DNA of 32,404 nucleotides from Nannochloropsis salina CCMP1776 (Eukaryota; Sar; Eustigmatophyceae; Eustigmatales; Monodopsidaceae), in NCBI GenBank assembly GCA_004565275.1, contig SDOX01000070.1:61016-93419 (forward strand), written 5' to 3'. This document shows, in pieces, positions 28,561-32,404 of this stretch. The notes under the pieces are model-generated. The model saw only the letters and a list, made by a program, of their open reading frames with translations, was not told where the DNA came from and did no database searches. Made by a program: the position numbers and the translations under genes. How positions within the stretch are numbered: position 1 is the stretch's first letter; each line of letters opens with the position of its first letter.

Positions 28561-31557
28561 ATGCCGTCCCTTTCCTTCAAACTGGGCTTGATTATCTTAG
28601 CCGCGCTAGCTTTGCAAATAGAGGCTCAAACCACAAGAGTTTCAGACGTGCAATCACCACAGGGCTTTTCTGATAAGCATGGGCTCCACAGCAGATTGCA
28701 AGAATTCCTAATCTCCAGCGAGAAGCGCTGTGGAAAAAGCTGTGGGATCCGACGTGGCTCTTCTCCTCATAGCGATTTTGCCAAGGCTGAGAAATTACTG
28801 GAGTACAGTGCGACGGCCTCTCAAGAAACCGCGCTGAATGCAACACGTAAGGATCGTTTCCTAGAGCGTGATTTGCTTCGAAAACCGCGAAAGCGAAGGT
28901 GGATCAGCAAGCGAAAGCTCAAGAAACAGCTTCAAGAGTGCCAAGCGCGTCTGCAAGAAACTCAGGACGCCTTGGACGCCCCGAGAAATCTCTTCGTTCA
29001 GATGGCGCAACATTGCACTTTAGAAAGGGCAGCGGGACGATACTACCTTCGCACCACAGATATGGACGCAGATACTTATGTTTTTACAGAGATGCCCTTA
29101 CAGCAGGCAAACGTGTGGCCCACAAGCTATTTTGTCGGCTACCTTTTTGATGAGTTCTTCGCCGACGAGAAGCCGAACGCGGCCTTCACGTTCAATGTCT
29201 ACAACAACCAGTCGGAGAAGACATTTGAAGGACCCCTTATTTCTGTCCTCCTTTCGTCGCATCAATTCGTCTTGCAGGAGGACAACTCCACCCTTGTTGT
29301 CTATGAGCTTGCTCAGTCTTCGGAGCAGGAAGCGACCTCCCCGCTTTCGCGCTTTTTCCGAGGAAGTGATCCCATCGGTAATGCATCGGTCACGTACGAG
29401 CACTGCTCTCTTTTCATCGATCCCGTGTCAGGAGTCGATGGAGATAGCTTTTACAGCGCAGCAGAGTCCAGAGATGATACTGTTGACGCCCTTAATCGTG
29501 CAGCTGAATCAGTAGAACAGGGTCCTGATCAGACCACTCCTGAGATACAAACCTACACTAGAGTGTGGAGTTTTGAGCAACCAAAGCCCCTTGCCCCTAA
29601 AGACGTCTACAAGGGTGCTGGAGACGCTATGAAAGCTCTAGCAACTCTCATTCAGGAATGCAATGGGAAGGGCTGTGGTACAAAAGATATCGTGGAGGGT
29701 CTGTCTAATATGCTAATGCCGGTGGCCTATGCAATCGGAGCTGCTTTCCCCGCGGCGGATGCAGTAATCGCTATTGTAGCATCTCTCGGGCTTCTGTTTT
29801 CTAGTATTTTCTTTGATCCCGCAAGTCCACAAGCTGGTGCCATTTCGCCTTCCCAGATTGAGGATGCTGTAAAGAAGGGCCTTGCAAGGTATGATGCTAC
29901 AAAGGACAAGGACCTTATCAACCAATACTCAGTCTTCCTCAAAGTTGACCTCGACAACTTTGTGAGGAGAACTGGAAGCTTGGCATACATTCGAAATCAA
30001 AAGAAGGACGACTTTCAAGCCCAAATTGACCAACAGGTACGTGTATTCCTGTGTAAGGAAGCTTCCTCATGGAAATGTCTTTTTTCCATCCCGCTTCGCC
30101 ATCGACACGATTCGAGAGCGTCACATGCATCATTCGAGGAAATATAAAATGGAATCCGCTCTTTCTCCATACAATACCTCGTCACATTCACCAGGTTGAG
30201 CATTGGAAAACAGACGCATTTACCGGAGCATGGAACGAATATCAGGGCGCTTTGGTTCCCATACAAGCCGATTATGACCGGTGGTTTGGCACGCTCGATG
30301 ACGAGAATAATCTTCGCGTAGATGTTGTCAACTGGATCAACGACAACGCCAACAAGTGCCGAGTGGCGAAAAGACCTGAAGGGCTGCCCGAGGGGACGAA
30401 CTACGATCAGTACCCGCCCCCTGTATATGATTCGAAAAAAGTCGACGATTTTCAAAAATGCAGGAAGAATGTGGGTGAAGGTCCCGAGAAGTGGGATCGA
30501 CTGATGGAGTTCGCCGAGGCCTACCTTCATATGGCCACGATCCTGATGATGTTCTCCTCTCAAGCCACTGTCATCATGCAGATGACCTCCTTTTGCGATC
30601 CTGCCAAGTATGACCAAAGCACCATCAATGAGAAGTGCCTATATAACGACGCCATTCAAGATTTGATATCCAAAGTATTCGTGGTCCAGCGCAACGCCCT
30701 GTTCTTACACCGAGTCCTCGCAGAAATCGATGACGAGTGCTTTCATGCAAAAGGATGGCCATTCTCGCAAACGTGCAACCCTACCTATTGCAATTACAAA
30801 TGGAGCCTTTCCCTATCTAAGAAAAGCGACAGTTACAATCGTCTGAAAGATAATTTCGGCAAGATTGGATTCTTCCAAATTGGAGAATCCAATTCCGAGA
30901 ATATATTTGATACCTGTCTGTCTTTCAGGAAGAACTCTGCAAAGGATGGATTCGCGGATGGAGGTTTCTGGGCCTACAATATTGCAGTTCTAACTGACTA
31001 CGTTGGTGGTAATCCAGTAAAGAGCTTTGAAACGAGGACTGACAGCTACGGTGACTGCGGACATCTATCTAAGGCTTTATATTCTGGTTTTCTGTTCGGC
31101 GCAGTTCCAAACTACGCTCTCAAACCAGATCTGCCTAAATGCGCGGCGCTTATTGATGATCCCAGTCTTTGGGGACCAGATTACTCGTCTGATACTCCCC
31201 TGAAACAATACACCCCAAATCATTCGTGCAAAGCAGGAAACGCCATACAGACTGCTGTAAAGATTGGCGCCAAGGGAGACGACCTAAGAAACGGGTGCTG
31301 GGGCAGCTGCTACAATGCGTTACAGATCTCGAGCAGCTCGGACCCTTACCAGCCCTTTTTCTTCTCAGTCGACGAAGGGCCGTCATGCATGTGTTTCCCC
31401 GAATGGTAAGCAACTTAATATCCGTTTGTGTTTTACCGTTACTTTCGTGATTTACTCCTGCACACTTACCTTTCCGTATTCTCAAACAAACAGTGACATC
31501 ATTTACCAGAAGGGATCTTCCCTCTTTGCGGCAACAAGCAAACCTAGCACACAGTGA
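28561..31557 (+). CDS. Large secreted protein of unknown function
   Basis: I do not recognise this family. Exons 28561-30036, 30195-31405 and 31494-31557 join with agreeing phases and canonical borders and give 916 residues with no internal stop. The N-terminus (MPSLSFKLGLIILAALALQIEA) is a good signal peptide, probably cut before QTT. Several N-x-S/T sequons (NATR, NQS, NST, NAS) fit passage through the secretory pathway. A very basic stretch (about 108-122) leads into a short predicted coiled coil rich in Gln/Leu. A long hydrophobic segment at about 383-420 (MPVAYAIGAAFPAADAVIAI, then a second apolar run) could be one or two membrane-inserting helices. After it the chain is helical and charged. 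The last 200 residues have many Cys and aromatic residues, suggesting disulphide-bonded structure. It is the last gene before the telomere, about 590 nt from the first repeat unit. Confidence 0.8.
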
Positions 31558-32143
31558 TGTATCTTACCTGTCAAGGTCGTCAATTATTGCAGCCTCGAGC
31601 AATTCGCCAGAACAAACGCCCCTTCGCTCCAACAACCAAGACTCTCGCAAGCGTCACGCCTTTTCTAACGTGAACTTAAGTCATCACACTCTCTCTCCAA
31701 CGTGGTAGTTGCACACCGTACTTACTAAAATCTCGAGCTCCGGCGAAATGGACCCAAGTGCCTTTACTCACTTACGATGAGGAATTTAGCACTTTAGAAC
31801 AGTTAGCTTTCCAGAAGAAGGTCAGGTTCATTCGAGAAACTCGTGACACTACGTGACCCCTTCGATTTCAGAAAGTACCGCTTCGATTAGGCTAGCCACT
31901 CCCCTCAATCATCGCGATATCTAACAAGAACTTCCTTTGTATCATTGATTCTTTATTCTCGTGCTAGTTGCAGGGCACTTGCAGTGTTTCGTCGACATGG
32001 ACGTGAAGGTGAGTAAAACTCGAGAATAACGGAAACTTTAATTCCATATAAATGGTAAGAGAGACGTAAGTTGGTCAAAAAGAATAAAATCTAACTAAAG
32101 TTTGAAAGGCTGTCAAAGCGTTCTCTAAGAATTATACTTTTGG
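31558..32143. other. Subtelomeric spacer next to the telomere
   Basis: This is an AT-richer stretch between the last gene and the telomere repeats. No long frame, no recognisable transposon and no obvious internal repeat was seen. Confidence 0.55.
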
Positions 32144-32404
32144 CCAGGATTAGGGTTAGGGCCAGGATTAGGGTTAGGGCTAGGGTTAGGGCTAGGGTTA
32201 GGGTTAGGGTTAGGGTTAGGGTTAGGGTTAGGGTTAGGGTTAGGGTTAGGGTTAGGGTTAGGGTTAGGGTTAGGGTTAGGGTTAGGGTTAGGGTTAGGGT
32301 TAGGGTTAGGGTTAGGGTTAGGGTTAGGGTTAGGGTTAGGGTTAGGGTTAGGGTTAGGGTTAGGGTTAGGGTTAGGGTTAGGGTTAGGGTTAGGGTTAGG
32401 GTTA
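32144..32404 (+). repeat. Telomere, (TTAGGG)n with ordered variant units at its base
   Basis: A perfect TTAGGG array runs from 32198 to the end of the window, about 34.5 units. The nine hexamers before it, from 32144, read CCAGGA, TTAGGG, TTAGGG, CCAGGA, TTAGGG, TTAGGG, CTAGGG, TTAGGG, CTAGGG. The G-rich strand points outward, as expected at a right-hand chromosome end. The unit differs from the TTTAGGG usual in land plants and many green algae. Confidence 0.97.

Noticed and set aside
28561-30036. Treating the apolar helical region of the secreted protein as proof of a pore-forming function
   Set aside because: The hydrophobic segment and helical surroundings are only a general resemblance, and no diagnostic family blocks were seen.

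Overview
The window looks like the end of a nuclear chromosome from a stramenopile alga, probably a eustigmatophyte of the Nannochloropsis/Microchloropsis type. The right edge is a (TTAGGG)n telomere whose G-rich strand runs outward. Genes are fairly compact, GC-rich and split by GT-AG introns. The gene set (DGAT2-type acyltransferase, vanadium-haloperoxidase-like enzyme, armadillo-plus-patatin phospholipase, major-facilitator pair) and the CCCT-rich introns suit an oleaginous heterokont alga. The organism is inferred from this content, not from a search.

Layout from centromere side to telomere side. 145-945: four exons matching the middle of a copper amine oxidase. They carry an apparent frameshift and stop before any catalytic residue. 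1180-7228 (+): a many-exon patatin-like phospholipase of about 990 residues with all catalytic motifs. 8884-11171 (+) and 12287-14919 (-): two convergent paralogous MFS transporters with matching intron positions and one almost identical 107-nt tract. 15781-16908 (+): a metallo-beta-lactamase-fold hydrolase. 17414-18811 (-): a TspO/MBR-like membrane protein, divergent from a DGAT2-family acyltransferase at 19239-20509 (+). The latter converges on a vanadium-haloperoxidase-like secreted enzyme at 20742-22451 (-).

From about 22.4 kb outward the DNA becomes subtelomeric. It holds an eIF2B-epsilon copy that lacks its nucleotidyltransferase half and carries two in-frame stops, a decayed Mutator-like DNA transposon, short tandem repeats, one intact three-exon gene for a large secreted protein I do not recognise (28561-31557), and the telomere.

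Two genes (patatin phospholipase and DGAT2) act in glycerolipid turnover and synthesis, but they lie 12 kb apart and nothing shows co-regulation. The observations most worth following are the amine-oxidase/patatin junction, the converted-looking MFS pair, the decayed eIF2B-epsilon copy and the orphan secreted protein beside the telomere. No tRNA, rRNA or CRISPR array was seen.
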